NCBI RefSeq assembly: GCF_021650935.1
Contig: NZ_CP091244.1
Location: forward strand, 2,294,001 to 2,358,000
Reading direction: 5' to 3'
Origin: Thiothrix winogradskyi
GTDB taxonomy: Bacteria; Pseudomonadota; Gammaproteobacteria; Thiotrichales; Thiotrichaceae
Length of the DNA: 64,000 nt
Of the stretch, positions 42,953 to 51,295 are shown in pieces (position 1 is the stretch's first letter; every line of letters starts with the position of its first letter). Position numbers and translations under genes: made by a program. The notes below the pieces were generated by a model, which saw nothing but the letters and a program-made list of their open reading frames with translations, was not told the origin of the DNA and searched no databases.

Positions 42953-44032
42953 ATGAAAGCACAAGCCTTAGTGATTTCATTGCTGACACTTAGCGTTGCA
43001 AGCGCGGTGTGGGCAGAAAAAGCCGAAAAAGCCGAGCCAGCAAAAGCGGTTGAAGCCAGCGTTGTTAAAGATGAACCGATCAAACCCATTGCCACTTACG
43101 TGCCGAAAGAAGCCGTCGTGGAATTGGGTAAGAAACTGTTTTTTGACCCACGTTTGTCCAAGTCCGGTTTCATTTCCTGCAATTCTTGCCATAACTTGAG
43201 CATGGGCGGCACGGATAACCTCACCACGTCCATTGGCGATAAGTGGCAACAAGGCCCGATCAATTCGCCGACCGTGCTGAATTCCAGCATGAATGTGGCG
43301 CAGTTCTGGGACGGTCGTGCCAAAGACTTGAAAGCCCAAGCCGGTGGCCCGATTGCTAACCCCGGTGAAATGGCATTCACTCACGAATTAGCCATTGGTG
43401 TGCTCGACTCTATTCCAGCTTACAAGGAAGAGTTCAAGATGGCGTTTGGTAAAGACACCATCGACATTGATATGGTGACGGATGCGATTGCCGCGTTTGA
43501 AGAAACCTTGGTCACACCTGATTCCAAATTTGACCGTTGGTTGAAAGGTGATGAGACTGCGATGAATGACAAAGAACTGAATGGTTACAAGTTGTTCAAG
43601 GACAGTGGTTGCGTGGCTTGTCACAATGGTCCCGCTGTCGGTGGCTCAAGCTTCCAGAAGATGGGCGCGGTTGAACCGTACAAAACCGATAACCCAGCGG
43701 AAGGTTTATCAGCAGTTACCGGCAAAGACGCTGACCGTTTCAAATTCAAAGTGCCTACTTTGCGTAATGTTGAGTTAACTTACCCGTATTTCCACGATGG
43801 CGCTGCTAAGACCTTGGAGGAGGCGGTCAATATCATGGGTCAAATTCAGTTGGGTAAGAAATTCTCTGATACTGAAACGGCTGACATTGTAGCCTTCCTG
43901 AAAACCCTGACCGGTAAGCAGCCCGACATTAAATTGCCTATTTTGCCACCTTCCACCAATGAAACCCCACGCCCTGATCCGTTCGGCAAGGGTGATACTG
44001 CCAAGGCAGATGAGGCTGACAAGAAATCTTGA
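42953..44032 (+). CDS. periplasmic dihaem cytochrome c peroxidase (CcpA-type)
   Basis: 359 residues with a signal peptide (TLSVASAVWAEKAEKAE). Haem motifs CNSCH (about residue 82) and CVACH (about residue 223) and the blocks AQFWDGRAKDLKAQ and VPTLRNVELTYPYFHDG identify a bacterial CCP. The C-terminal extension is Pro/Lys/Asp rich. It reduces periplasmic hydrogen peroxide; the FNR-like box suggests induction when oxygen is low. It differs in promoter and neighbours from the peroxidase at 26790. Confidence 0.95.
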   Translation: MKAQALVISLLTLSVASAVWAEKAEKAEPAKAVEASVVKDEPIKPIATYVPKEAVVELGKKLFFDPRLSKSGFISCNSCHNLSMGGTDNLTTSIGDKWQQGPINSPTVLNSSMNVAQFWDGRAKDLKAQAGGPIANPGEMAFTHELAIGVLDSIPAYKEEFKMAFGKDTIDIDMVTDAIAAFEETLVTPDSKFDRWLKGDETAMNDKELNGYKLFKDSGCVACHNGPAVGGSSFQKMGAVEPYKTDNPAEGLSAVTGKDADRFKFKVPTLRNVELTYPYFHDGAAKTLEEAVNIMGQIQLGKKFSDTETADIVAFLKTLTGKQPDIKLPILPPSTNETPRPDPFGKGDTAKADEADKKS

Positions 44033-44053
44033 TTAGCACCTGCTGAGTGACTG

Positions 44054-44086
44054 ATGCCCAGCGCTGTGGCGGCGGTGGGCATTTGT
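44054..44086 (+). terminator. hairpin terminator after ccp
   Basis: ATGCCCA (44054-44060) and TGGGCAT (44076-44082) pair, followed by TTGTT. The stem is short but well placed 20 bp after the stop. Confidence 0.5.
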
Positions 44087-44122
44087 TATGATGCGCGATT
44101 CGTTGGCATTTCAGGAAATCGC

Positions 44123-44467
44123 GTGAACCCTAACCCTTGCATGACTTGCGGCGCGTGTTGCGCCAGTTTCCGCGTCTCGTTTTACTGGGGCGAAACCGAC
44201 GCAGCCCCCACAGGCTCTGTACCTGCCTACCTGACCGAGGCGATTGCCCCGCACCACGTTGCTATGTTGGGCACGAACCAAGCTAAACCCCATTGCATCG
44301 CACTCGAAGGCGTGGTTGGTGAATGTGTCAGTTGCACTATTTACTCGCTACGCTCTTCGACGTGCCGAGAATTTACCGCTTCGTGGGAATACGGTGAACA
44401 TAATCCTACCTGTGACCGCGCCCGCGCTAAGTACGGTTTAGCACCGCTGCTGCCGACTGTTGGCTGA
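44123..44467 (+). CDS. YkgJ-family cysteine-cluster (CxxCxxCC) protein
   Basis: 114 residues from GTG 44123, preferred because AGGAA lies upstream and the family begins here (MNPNPCMTCGACCASFRVSF). The cluster CMTCGACC, then CIALEG...GECVSCTIY and TCREF fit the YkgJ putative zinc/iron-binding family. The longer frame from 44054 would start inside the terminator hairpin. The precise role is not known. Confidence 0.85.
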   Translation: MNPNPCMTCGACCASFRVSFYWGETDAAPTGSVPAYLTEAIAPHHVAMLGTNQAKPHCIALEGVVGECVSCTIYSLRSSTCREFTASWEYGEHNPTCDRARAKYGLAPLLPTVG

Positions 44468-44610
44468 TTTGTATGCTAAGCGGGAATTAAATCACTAATT
44501 TTCAGGTCAATAGCATCTGAGGGCATGGAATTATAGTATATGTCAATAACAGCGTATTCCAGCAGGCACTTTGCTTAGCCTGTGCCTGCGGAACACCGGA
44601 GGAGTGAGCT

Positions 44611-45585
44611 ATGCGTTTCACCGACTGGTTATGGAAAAAGGGTATTGGCTGGCTCAATACCGTCCCCCGCGCAGAAGATTTCAGCGCCCTGTGTAATTTT
44701 GAATTCCTTGAACGCGAAATCCGTCCTGCCGATGTAATCCTGTTTGCGGGTCAATCCCGTGTCAGCAAAGTCATCCAAACCGTGGTGTTGTCGCCTTGGA
44801 CTCATGCCGCTTTGTACGTTGGGCGATTGAACGATATTCGTGATCCGAAAGTCCGTTCCCGCCTTGCTGCTTATTACGATGGGGATTTGAGTGAACCCTT
44901 GGTGATCGAATCCCTGCTTGGCAAAGGCACGATTGTCACCCCCTTACGTCAGTACCGCAAAGAACACCTGCGCATTTGCCGCCCTGCCACGCTGACTTGG
45001 CAGGATGCGGATAAGGTGGTGAATTTCGGGATCGAACACCTCGGCATGGGGTATGACGTGCGTCAATTATTGGATTTGGCACGTTTTATTTTCCCCTATG
45101 CGATTTTACCGCGTTGCTGGCGCTCAAGCTTGTTTCAACACAATGCAGGGCAACCGACGCACATTGTGTGTTCCAGCATGATTGCGCGGTGTTTTCAGCA
45201 AGTGCATTACCCGATTTTGCCGATTGTGCATAACGCGCAACAGGATGAAGTGCGTTTTTACGAACGCAACTTCCGCCTGATTACCCCTAGCGATTTTGAT
45301 TACTCACCCTACTTTTCGGTCATTAAATACCCGGCATGGAACACGGGGCGCGAACCCGCGTACCGGACCTTGCCTTGGCATCAAGATAAGGAGGCTTCCC
45401 ATGAGTTGGTTAACAAAATACCGGCAGCACTACCTGAGCCGCCCGATCATGCGTCTGATGAAACAGCAATTACCACCGATCTCGCAGACGGAACAGGACG
45501 CACTGGACAGCGGCAACGTCTGGTGGGACTCCGAACTCTTTTCCGGCAAGCCGGATTGGGGACGTTTGCACGCTCTCTCCATTAG
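44611..45585 (+). CDS. YiiX-like permuted papain/NlpC-type protein
   Basis: 324 residues. Catalytic-type blocks are visible: ADVILFAGQSRVSKVIQT, WTHAALYVGRL with the His, and HIVCSSMIARCFQQV with the Cys. This is the YiiX/lipo-like NlpC/P60 permuted fold; members act on acyl or amide bonds and some are lipid-linked. The gene ends 185 bp inside the fadE coding sequence in another frame; its last ~60 residues (HELVNKIPAALPEPPDH on) are therefore suspect. A frameshift or lost stop near 45380-45400 is likely. A GGAGGAG ribosome site precedes the start. Confidence 0.75.
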   Translation: MRFTDWLWKKGIGWLNTVPRAEDFSALCNFEFLEREIRPADVILFAGQSRVSKVIQTVVLSPWTHAALYVGRLNDIRDPKVRSRLAAYYDGDLSEPLVIESLLGKGTIVTPLRQYRKEHLRICRPATLTWQDADKVVNFGIEHLGMGYDVRQLLDLARFIFPYAILPRCWRSSLFQHNAGQPTHIVCSSMIARCFQQVHYPILPIVHNAQQDEVRFYERNFRLITPSDFDYSPYFSVIKYPAWNTGREPAYRTLPWHQDKEASHELVNKIPAALPEPPDHASDETAITTDLADGTGRTGQRQRLVGLRTLFRQAGLGTFARSLH

Positions 45586-47683
45586 CAAGCTGACGGCGGA
45601 AGAACAGGCGTTTCTCGATGGCCCGGTGGAAGAGTTGTGCCGCCGTTTGGATGACTGGCAGATTACCCACGAACTTCTTGATTTGCCACCGGATATTTGG
45701 GAGTTCCTCAAGCAGCAGCGTTTTTTTGGCATGATTATCCCCAAAGCATACGGTGGTTTGGGCTTTTCTGCTTTGGCGCATTCGCAAGTGGTGATGAAGG
45801 TTTCCAGCCGCAGTGCAACTGCTGCTGTCACGGTGATGGTGCCGAATTCACTTGGTCCCGGCGAATTACTGATGAAATACGGTACAACCGCGCAAAAGGA
45901 TTATTACCTGCCACGTTTGGTGGATGGGCGCGAAATTCCGTGCTTTGCGCTGACCGGCCCTGAAGCGGGTAGCGATGCCAGTTCGATTCCCGATAGCGGC
46001 GTGGTGTGCCGTCAGGATTTCAACGGGGAAACGGCGGTGTTGGGGATTCGTCTGAATTGGGAAAAGCGTTACATCACCTTAGCGCCAGTCGCAACCTTGC
46101 TGGGGCTGGCGTTCCAGCTTTATGACCCGGAACATTTGCTGGGGGATAAGGAGGAACTGGGGATTAGTGTGGCGCTGATTCCGACCACTCACCCCGGTGT
46201 GGAAATCGGTACGCGGCATTTTCCGTTGAATATTCCGTTTCAAAATGGCCCCAATTACGGGCGCGATGTGTTCATTCCCATCGACTGGCTGATTGGTGGG
46301 CAAGCGCAGGCAGGCAAAGGTTGGCGGATGTTGGTGGAATGTTTGGGTGAAGGGCGCGGTATTTCCCTGCCTGCGTTGTCGACAGGCGCGGCGAAAGTGG
46401 CAGCGTGTTATACCGGCGCGTATGCACGGGTGCGCCAGCAATTCGGAATGCCGATTGGCTATTTTGAGGGCGTGGAAGAACCCTTGGCACGGATTCTCGG
46501 CAATACTTACCTTATGGATGCGGGGCGCATTCTCACCGCCACCGCGATTGATCAGGGGCAACGCCCGGCAGTGATTACCGCGCTGTTGAAATACCAGTTG
46601 ACTGAGCGGATGCGGCGACTGATCAATGATGCAATGGATATTTCCGGTGGGGCAGGGATTTGCATGGGGCCTTCCAACTATTTAGCACGGGCGTATCAGT
46701 CGATTCCGATTGGGATTACGGTGGAAGGCGCGAATATTCTTACCCGTTCGCTGATTGTGTTTGGGCAGGGGGCGATGCGTTGCCACCCCTGGTTGCTGAA
46801 AGAAATACAGGCAGCCAAGGCGGATGATTTGGCGGCGTTTGATAGTGCTTTCATGGGGCATATTAAGCACATTGTAAGCAATCTGGGGCGCAGCGTGTGG
46901 TATGGGTTGAGCAATGCACGGTTTGTGGTGTCGGGTTCGCCGTTGACACGCGAGTATTACCGGCATTTGAGCCGCTTGAGCAGCCAGTTTGCGCTATTAG
47001 CCGATTACGCGGCGCTGTCATTGGGCGGTAATTTAAAACGACGCGAACGTTTATCGGGGCGCATGGCGGATATTCTTGCCAATCTGTACCTGTGTTCGGC
47101 AGTCCTCAAGCATTTTGAGGAGCAGGGCGAACCGGAAGCCGATGTGCCATTGATGGAATACGCTTGCAAACTGACGATTCACCGAGCGCAACAGGCGATG
47201 TTGGCAGCGTTTCACAATTTGCCGCATCCGTGGCTGGCAAAGACGTTGCGTACTTTGATGTTCCCGTATGGCAAGCCGTTTAGCCCGCCGGATGACCACT
47301 TGATTCATCAGGTGGCACGCTTGGCACTCGAACCTTCTGCAACGCGGGATCGTTTGACGGCGGGGATTTACATTACCAACGACCCGGCGGATCGGATGGG
47401 GCGGATTGAGGATGCGTTGCACAAAACACTGGCAGTCGCCGAGTTGGAAAAGCAGTTACGCAAGCTGATGAAATCGGGGCAGTTAGTGGCGCATACGGTG
47501 ACGGAAGCGATTGTCGAGGTGGGGAGCAAAGGCTTGCTGGATAAATTTAGCGTGGAAAAATTGCTGGCAGCGCGGCGGGCGACGGCGAATGCGGTGCGGG
47601 TGGATGATTTTCCGGCGGAGTATTTTCGGCAGGCGCAAGTAGCGCCGCTCCTGAATGCTTCCTCAGCAAGGATTAAGGCATAA
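45401..47683 (+). CDS. fadE: acyl-CoA dehydrogenase FadE
   Basis: 760 residues from the ATG at 45401, chosen because AAGGAGG precedes it closely; the frame continues upstream only by overlapping the YiiX-like gene. ACAD blocks: FFGMIIPKAYGGLGFSALAH, ALTGPEAGSDASSIPD, then INDAMDISGGAGICMG and TVEGANILTRSLIVFGQGA. The C-terminal ~280 residues form the DUF1974 domain specific to FadE. It catalyses the first step of fatty-acid beta-oxidation at the inner membrane. It is convergent with queE, with a palindrome between them. Confidence 0.95.
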   Translation: MSWLTKYRQHYLSRPIMRLMKQQLPPISQTEQDALDSGNVWWDSELFSGKPDWGRLHALSISKLTAEEQAFLDGPVEELCRRLDDWQITHELLDLPPDIWEFLKQQRFFGMIIPKAYGGLGFSALAHSQVVMKVSSRSATAAVTVMVPNSLGPGELLMKYGTTAQKDYYLPRLVDGREIPCFALTGPEAGSDASSIPDSGVVCRQDFNGETAVLGIRLNWEKRYITLAPVATLLGLAFQLYDPEHLLGDKEELGISVALIPTTHPGVEIGTRHFPLNIPFQNGPNYGRDVFIPIDWLIGGQAQAGKGWRMLVECLGEGRGISLPALSTGAAKVAACYTGAYARVRQQFGMPIGYFEGVEEPLARILGNTYLMDAGRILTATAIDQGQRPAVITALLKYQLTERMRRLINDAMDISGGAGICMGPSNYLARAYQSIPIGITVEGANILTRSLIVFGQGAMRCHPWLLKEIQAAKADDLAAFDSAFMGHIKHIVSNLGRSVWYGLSNARFVVSGSPLTREYYRHLSRLSSQFALLADYAALSLGGNLKRRERLSGRMADILANLYLCSAVLKHFEEQGEPEADVPLMEYACKLTIHRAQQAMLAAFHNLPHPWLAKTLRTLMFPYGKPFSPPDDHLIHQVARLALEPSATRDRLTAGIYITNDPADRMGRIEDALHKTLAVAELEKQLRKLMKSGQLVAHTVTEAIVEVGSKGLLDKFSVEKLLAARRATANAVRVDDFPAEYFRQAQVAPLLNASSARIKA

Positions 47684-47708
47684 GCGGGAGTAAACCCAGG
47701 ACATTGGG

Positions 47709-47736
47709 GTAGAGACGCAAGATTTTGCGTCTCTAC
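47709..47736. repeat. GTAGAGACGCAA palindrome between fadE and queE
   Basis: GTAGAGACGCAA (47709-47720) and TTGCGTCTCTAC (47725-47736) form a perfect 12-bp stem with a 4-base centre. It overlaps the queE stop codon and lies between convergent genes. Similar GTAGAGACGC palindromes are common intergenic repeats, notably in cyanobacteria. It may act as a bidirectional terminator. Confidence 0.8.
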
Positions 47737-48374
47737 GGGATGCCCAACAATTTGTGGGTTTGCACACTCAGTTTCCATTGCGGGTATTGCATACAATACG
47801 CAATCGCCGCTTTGGTATTTTTTGCTTGTGCCGCGCCATCCATTGCTTGCAGGTAGAAGTGCTGGAAATCCAGCCCTGCAAAGCGTTCGGGCATGGCGAG
47901 CGGTTGCGGGTATACCAACTTCAGTTCATTGCCATGCGTTAGCACGATCTCGCTGTCGGCTTTGGGGCTGACGCAGAGCCAGTCGATGCCTGCGGGGGCG
48001 GGTTTTGTGCCGTTGGTTTCTACGGCAATCTCGAAGTTTTCTTGGTGTAAAGCGTCGATCAGGGCTTTATCCAATTGCAACAGCGGTTCGCCGCCGGTGA
48101 AGACGATGAAGCGATTCATGTCTTTTTTTACGCCGATCCACCATTCTTGAATGATTGCCGCGACCAGTGCTTTGGCATCGCGGAATTTGCCGCCGTTGAT
48201 GCCATCCACGCCCACAAAGTCGGTGTCGCAGAAGTTGCACACGGCTTTGGCACGGTCGGCCTCAACCCCCGACCACAGGTTGCAGCCAGCAAAGCGGCAA
48301 AAGATGGCGGGGCGTCCGGCGTGGAAGCCTTCGCCTTGCAGGGTGTAGAAAATTTCTTTGACGGAATAAGTCAT
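47733..48374 (-). CDS. queE: 7-carboxy-7-deazaguanine synthase QueE
   Basis: 213 residues from the ATG at 48374, which overlaps the queD stop as ATGA. Radical-SAM cysteines are of the CX14CX2C type (GCNLWSG...VCNFCDTDFVG), as in Burkholderia QueE, rather than CX3CX2C. EIFYTLQGEGFHAGRPAIF and TGGEPLLQLD complete the signature. It converts carboxytetrahydropterin to 7-carboxy-7-deazaguanine in queuosine synthesis, using SAM and Mg2+. Its operon partner is the triple QueD fusion; queC is 9 kb away with a related leader. Confidence 0.95.
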   Translation of the reverse strand: MTYSVKEIFYTLQGEGFHAGRPAIFCRFAGCNLWSGVEADRAKAVCNFCDTDFVGVDGINGGKFRDAKALVAAIIQEWWIGVKKDMNRFIVFTGGEPLLQLDKALIDALHQENFEIAVETNGTKPAPAGIDWLCVSPKADSEIVLTHGNELKLVYPQPLAMPERFAGLDFQHFYLQAMDGAAQAKNTKAAIAYCMQYPQWKLSVQTHKLLGIP

Positions 48375-49459
48375 ACAGGCAACCCCGGTTCGTGTGCGCC
48401 CCATGATAATACCACGCCACAGCCCGGTGTTTCGTAGAGGTCGATGCGGTCGAGTTGTGGCAAGCCTGCGGCGGCTTGGGTGCGTATCCAACGGGCAACG
48501 CTGGCGGGGTCGGGTTCGTCTAGCCCGGTTAGGTCGTTGAGGTTGTGGTGGTCGAGCTGTTGGTAGATCGGCTTGAATTGGGCTTTTACGTCGCCGTAAT
48601 CGACTGTCCAGCCCATCACGGTGTCGAGCGGGGCTGTTAGGTGCAGGCGCAGTAAGTAGCTGTGTCCGTGCAGGCGGCGCACGCTGTCAGAGGAGTCGGC
48701 GCGGTTGAGGGTTAGGGCGCTTTCAAAGCGTTGGTCTTTCCAGATGCGGTAATATTGCCCGTCGTAGTGGCAGCCTGCGGTGACGGTTTCGTAGACGCTG
48801 ACCCATGAGAGCGCGTCGAGTTCGGGCTTGAGGCGTTCCCACAGCCATGCGGCGAGGGTTTCGCTGGTGGGGTTGTCTAAGCCTTGGATGTCGTTGAGGC
48901 AACGGTGGTGCAATTGGTCGTGCAAGGGTTGCCAGACGGCGGCGAGGCGGTCGAAGTCTACGCCCATGTCTTGCGCTTGCAGGTTTTGGTTGGCGTGGAG
49001 GATGACCTCGAAACCGTGACCGTGCATCCGTCCGCATTGGTGTCCGGGGGCGACGTTGGGGAGGCGGTGCGCGGCTTCAAAGCGGAAACGCCGCCAAATG
49101 TGGGCGTTGTCGGCAAGGTCGAGGTCTGCGCCTTGGTGCAAGGTGCTTTGTACGCCGACCGAGGCGACGCTGGGCAGGGCGAGGCGGGCGCGTATCCAAC
49201 GGGCGAGGTTTTCATCCGTGGGCATTGGCAGGAATTGGTTGAGGTCGTTGTAGTCGAGGGGCGCAACGCTGTGGGCGAGTTGTTGGCGTAGGGCTTCGAC
49301 GGAGCTTGCACCGATGGCGCGGACTTTGGCGAGAAAGCTGTGTCCGTGCAGGCGACGGGCGGGGTGTGCGGCGGAAAGCGGCGATTGCCCTAGGGCATTT
49401 TCGACGCGGCAGGCGGCTTCAAAGGGGGCGGCGGCGACGTAAAACAGGGTTTCGTTCAT
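48371..49459 (-). CDS. queD: triple QueD-domain fusion (6-carboxytetrahydropterin synthase)
   Basis: 362 residues, three QueD/PTPS-like domains. Domain 2 (~122-235) is complete: H131, C142, H146, H148 (FEAAHRL, QCGRMHGH), and HH in LHHRCLND. Domain 1 (~5-110) has HGH 38-40 but Cys17 replaces the first zinc His, A34 replaces the catalytic Cys, and the later HH is lost (LDYNDLN). Domain 3 (~242-352) has HGH 264-266 and LDHHNLND, but L249 replaces the zinc His and V260 the catalytic Cys. Canonical QueD is ~120 residues. Only the middle domain seems catalytic; the others may be structural. The first ~285 bp and promoter are duplicated at 50325-50659. Confidence 0.88.
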   Translation of the reverse strand: MNETLFYVAAAPFEAACRVENALGQSPLSAAHPARRLHGHSFLAKVRAIGASSVEALRQQLAHSVAPLDYNDLNQFLPMPTDENLARWIRARLALPSVASVGVQSTLHQGADLDLADNAHIWRRFRFEAAHRLPNVAPGHQCGRMHGHGFEVILHANQNLQAQDMGVDFDRLAAVWQPLHDQLHHRCLNDIQGLDNPTSETLAAWLWERLKPELDALSWVSVYETVTAGCHYDGQYYRIWKDQRFESALTLNRADSSDSVRRLHGHSYLLRLHLTAPLDTVMGWTVDYGDVKAQFKPIYQQLDHHNLNDLTGLDEPDPASVARWIRTQAAAGLPQLDRIDLYETPGCGVVLSWGAHEPGLPV

Positions 49460-49535
49460 GGGGTGGAGGGGGCTTGCTGGGAATCAAGCGGGAATTATGG
49501 CGTAGGCGGGGGCGTTGCGCTATGTTTTCGGTATA
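49201..49535. repeat. 335-bp duplication, copy 1 (queD 5' end and promoter)
   Basis: Identical to 50325-50659 except for about six base differences (about 98%), constant offset 1124 bp. It covers the first ~86 codons of the QueD fusion and its upstream leader. The two copies flank a PIN toxin-antitoxin pair. Confidence 0.93.
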
Positions 49536-49541
49536 TTTGTC
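49460..49541 (-). promoter_or_regulatory. conserved leader upstream of queD
   Basis: On the minus strand: AAACATAGCGC, then GCGCCATAATTCCCGCTTGATTCC-type sequence (with variants) up to the ATG. The same arrangement precedes queC. CATAAT could be a -10 hexamer. GCTTG...CAAGC is a small hairpin about 12 nt before the start. No Shine-Dalgarno is visible; the start is preceded by a pyrimidine-rich run. Confidence 0.6.
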
Positions 49542-49599
49542 AGGCTGCCATCTTTATAGGAATGACGGGATAAAGCCCTTTGTTGGCTCAAAATCATTA

Positions 49600-49986
49600 T
49601 CACCAAATAATTTGGACAGGATAATGCTTGAAAACCCCATCACCACTCAGAAACACCATTTCCTCAACATTGGCTTGGGCAATCAGAAGACGGTCAAACG
49701 GGTCTTTATGAACATCAGGTAAAGCAGCAACCCCTAACACATGGGCTGTCTGTATCGGTAAAATCTGAATGGCATTTTTTTGCACTTGTTCGGAGATCAG
49801 CCTATCCAACGGCAAATGAAGCTCCAATTTGCCTAATTGATGCTTTATCTGCATCTCCCAAATGCTGGCAACGCTCAAAAATATCTCATTTTGAGTATCT
49901 TCACACAGTGCCAACACCTTGGCTGGAAGTTTGTTTGGTTGACTGTCCCACCATAAAAATGTGTGGGTATCTAACAGCAGCCTCAT
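49600..49986 (-). CDS. PIN-domain (VapC-like) toxin
   Basis: 128 residues. PIN acidic positions: RLLLDTHTFLWW (D), IWEMQIKHQLGK (E), DPFDRLLIAQA (D pair). A typical type II PIN ribonuclease. It overlaps the upstream DUF2281 antitoxin by 4 bp. The pair lies exactly between the two copies of the queD 5' end. Confidence 0.9.
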   Translation of the reverse strand: MRLLLDTHTFLWWDSQPNKLPAKVLALCEDTQNEIFLSVASIWEMQIKHQLGKLELHLPLDRLISEQVQKNAIQILPIQTAHVLGVAALPDVHKDPFDRLLIAQANVEEMVFLSGDGVFKHYPVQIIW

Positions 49987-50207
49987 TCTGTACCCAGCCA
50001 GAAATCGTCTGATAAGGGCGCATCAAAATCAGCAGCCATCACCGCACAACCAGCGTGTAAGCCAGCCTGACGTGTTGTTGGCACAGCAGATCGGGCAAGG
50101 GGCGCACTGTATTTATTGAACAGAAACTCAACAAAATTAAGTATTTCTCGTTGAACACTCTCCGGCAAGCGGCGGGTGTGTTCAGTGATTAGCTCTACTG
50201 TACCCAT
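49983..50207 (-). CDS. DUF2281-type antitoxin
   Basis: 74 residues. The N-terminus (MGTVELITEHTRRLPESVQR) is helical and resembles DUF2281/VapB-type proteins; the C-terminal region (DFDAPLSDDFWLG) is the expected toxin-binding segment. Overlap with the PIN gene supports translational coupling. Confidence 0.85.
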   Translation of the reverse strand: MGTVELITEHTRRLPESVQREILNFVEFLFNKYSAPLARSAVPTTRQAGLHAGCAVMAADFDAPLSDDFWLGTE

Positions 50208-50298
50208 AATGGTATCACTCCAGTTATTTCTCTTGGGTCAGTATAGCTAAGGATGCCGCTGTTGACTATTTTCGGTGTAGCACGAACCTTCCCGCGTA

Positions 50299-50583
50299 TC
50301 AGTGCGGCGCACGAATCCAACGGCGGGCGAGGTTTTCATCCGTGGGCATCGGCAGGAATTGGTTGAGGTCGTTGTAGTCGAGCGGGGCAACGCTGTGGGC
50401 GAGTTGTTGGCGTAGGGCTTCGACGGAGCTTGCACCGATGGCGCGGACTTTGGCGAGGAAGCTGTGTCCGTGCAGGCGACGGGCGGGGTGTGCGGCGGAA
50501 AGGGGCGATTGCCCTAGGGCATTTTCGACGCGGCAGGCGGCTTCAAAGGGGGCGGCGGCGACGTAAAACAGGGTTTCGTTCAT
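50299..50583 (-). pseudogene. truncated duplicate of the queD fusion 5' end
   Basis: Encodes the same first ~85 residues (MNETLFYVAAAPFEAACRVE...) with an intact start and leader, then runs out at ENLARRWIRAPH. It contains only part of degenerate domain 1, so cannot be catalytic. It may be transcribed, since the leader is copied. Formed by the 335-bp duplication. Confidence 0.85.
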
Positions 50584-50659
50584 GGGATGGAGGGGGCTTG
50601 CTGGGAATCAAGCGGGAATTATGGCGTAGGCGGGGGCGTTGCGCTATGTTTTCGGTATA
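50325..50659. repeat. 335-bp duplication, copy 2
   Basis: Second copy of the queD 5' end and leader; see 49201-49535. The homology ends at GGTATA next to unrelated sequence, giving a clean 3' edge. Confidence 0.93.
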
Positions 50660-50739
50660 CTCGACAGACTTGCATAAAATTAACTGTAACCTGTTGTGTT
50701 ACATTGCTTGGCGGATTATAGTAGCTAAAAGGAAGCAAG

Positions 50740-51018
50740 ATGATCATTAGCTTTATTCATAAAGGTTTAGAACGCTTTTACCTGACAGGTAGTAAAGCAG
50801 GTATTCAACCTGAACACGCTCCGAAATTGCGTCGAATTCTGACCGTTTTGGAAACAGCCCAGATACCAGATGATATGGATTTGCCCGGCTACCGACTTCA
50901 TCCCCTGCAAGGCAATAGACAAGGAACATGGTCTGTTAGGGTCAGCGGTAACTGGCTTATTACGTTTCAATTTACTGAGCAGAATGTTGAACTTGTCGAT
51001 TATGAAGACTATCACTGA
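50740..51018 (+). CDS. higB: HigB-type toxin
   Basis: 92 residues, RelE/HigB fold: FIHKGLERFYLTGSKAGIQP, LPGYRLHPLQGNRQGTWSV and RVSGNWLITFQF, ending VELVDYEDYH, typical of HigB (plasmid maintenance killer) mRNA-interferases that cut ribosome-bound mRNA. Toxin-first order with the HigA gene 11 bp downstream is characteristic. It follows the duplicated queD fragment. Confidence 0.93.
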   Translation: MIISFIHKGLERFYLTGSKAGIQPEHAPKLRRILTVLETAQIPDDMDLPGYRLHPLQGNRQGTWSVRVSGNWLITFQFTEQNVELVDYEDYH

Positions 51019-51029
51019 GGAAATACGAT

Positions 51030-51293
51030 ATGCCGATGTATGATCCTGCCCATCCGGGTGAAATCCTTGGAGAAGATATTCTCAAAGAGTTAAATATAAC
51101 CATTACCGCAGCCGCTGAAAAACTTGGCATTAGCCGGAAAACACTTTCTGCTATCGTTAATGGTCATGCCCCCATTACAGCAGAAACCGCTATCAAATTG
51201 GAGAAAGTATTTGGCAAGCCTGATGCTGAGCATTGGCTACGTATGCAAATGACTTATGATTTGTATCATGCTCGTCAGAAAATGGCGGCATAA
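51030..51293 (+). CDS. higA: HigA-type HTH antitoxin
   Basis: 87 residues. The start PAHPGEILGEDILKELN and the XRE helix-turn-helix (TITAAAEKLGISRKTLSAIV) are standard for HigA. It neutralises HigB and represses the operon. It ends head to head with the DUF2283 gene (2-bp gap). Confidence 0.94.
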   Translation: MPMYDPAHPGEILGEDILKELNITITAAAEKLGISRKTLSAIVNGHAPITAETAIKLEKVFGKPDAEHWLRMQMTYDLYHARQKMAA

Positions 51294-51295
51294 TG

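Noticed and set aside
49460..49541. preQ1 riboswitch in the queD/queC leaders
   Set aside because: The hairpin and flanking bases do not fit the preQ1-I, II or III patterns I know; only a conserved leader is claimed.
50640..50700. Resemblance of sequence beside duplication copy 2 to the end of the DUF2283 gene (LCK-VEYT)
   Set aside because: Limited to about 20 bp without further homology on either side, so chance or a very short remnant.
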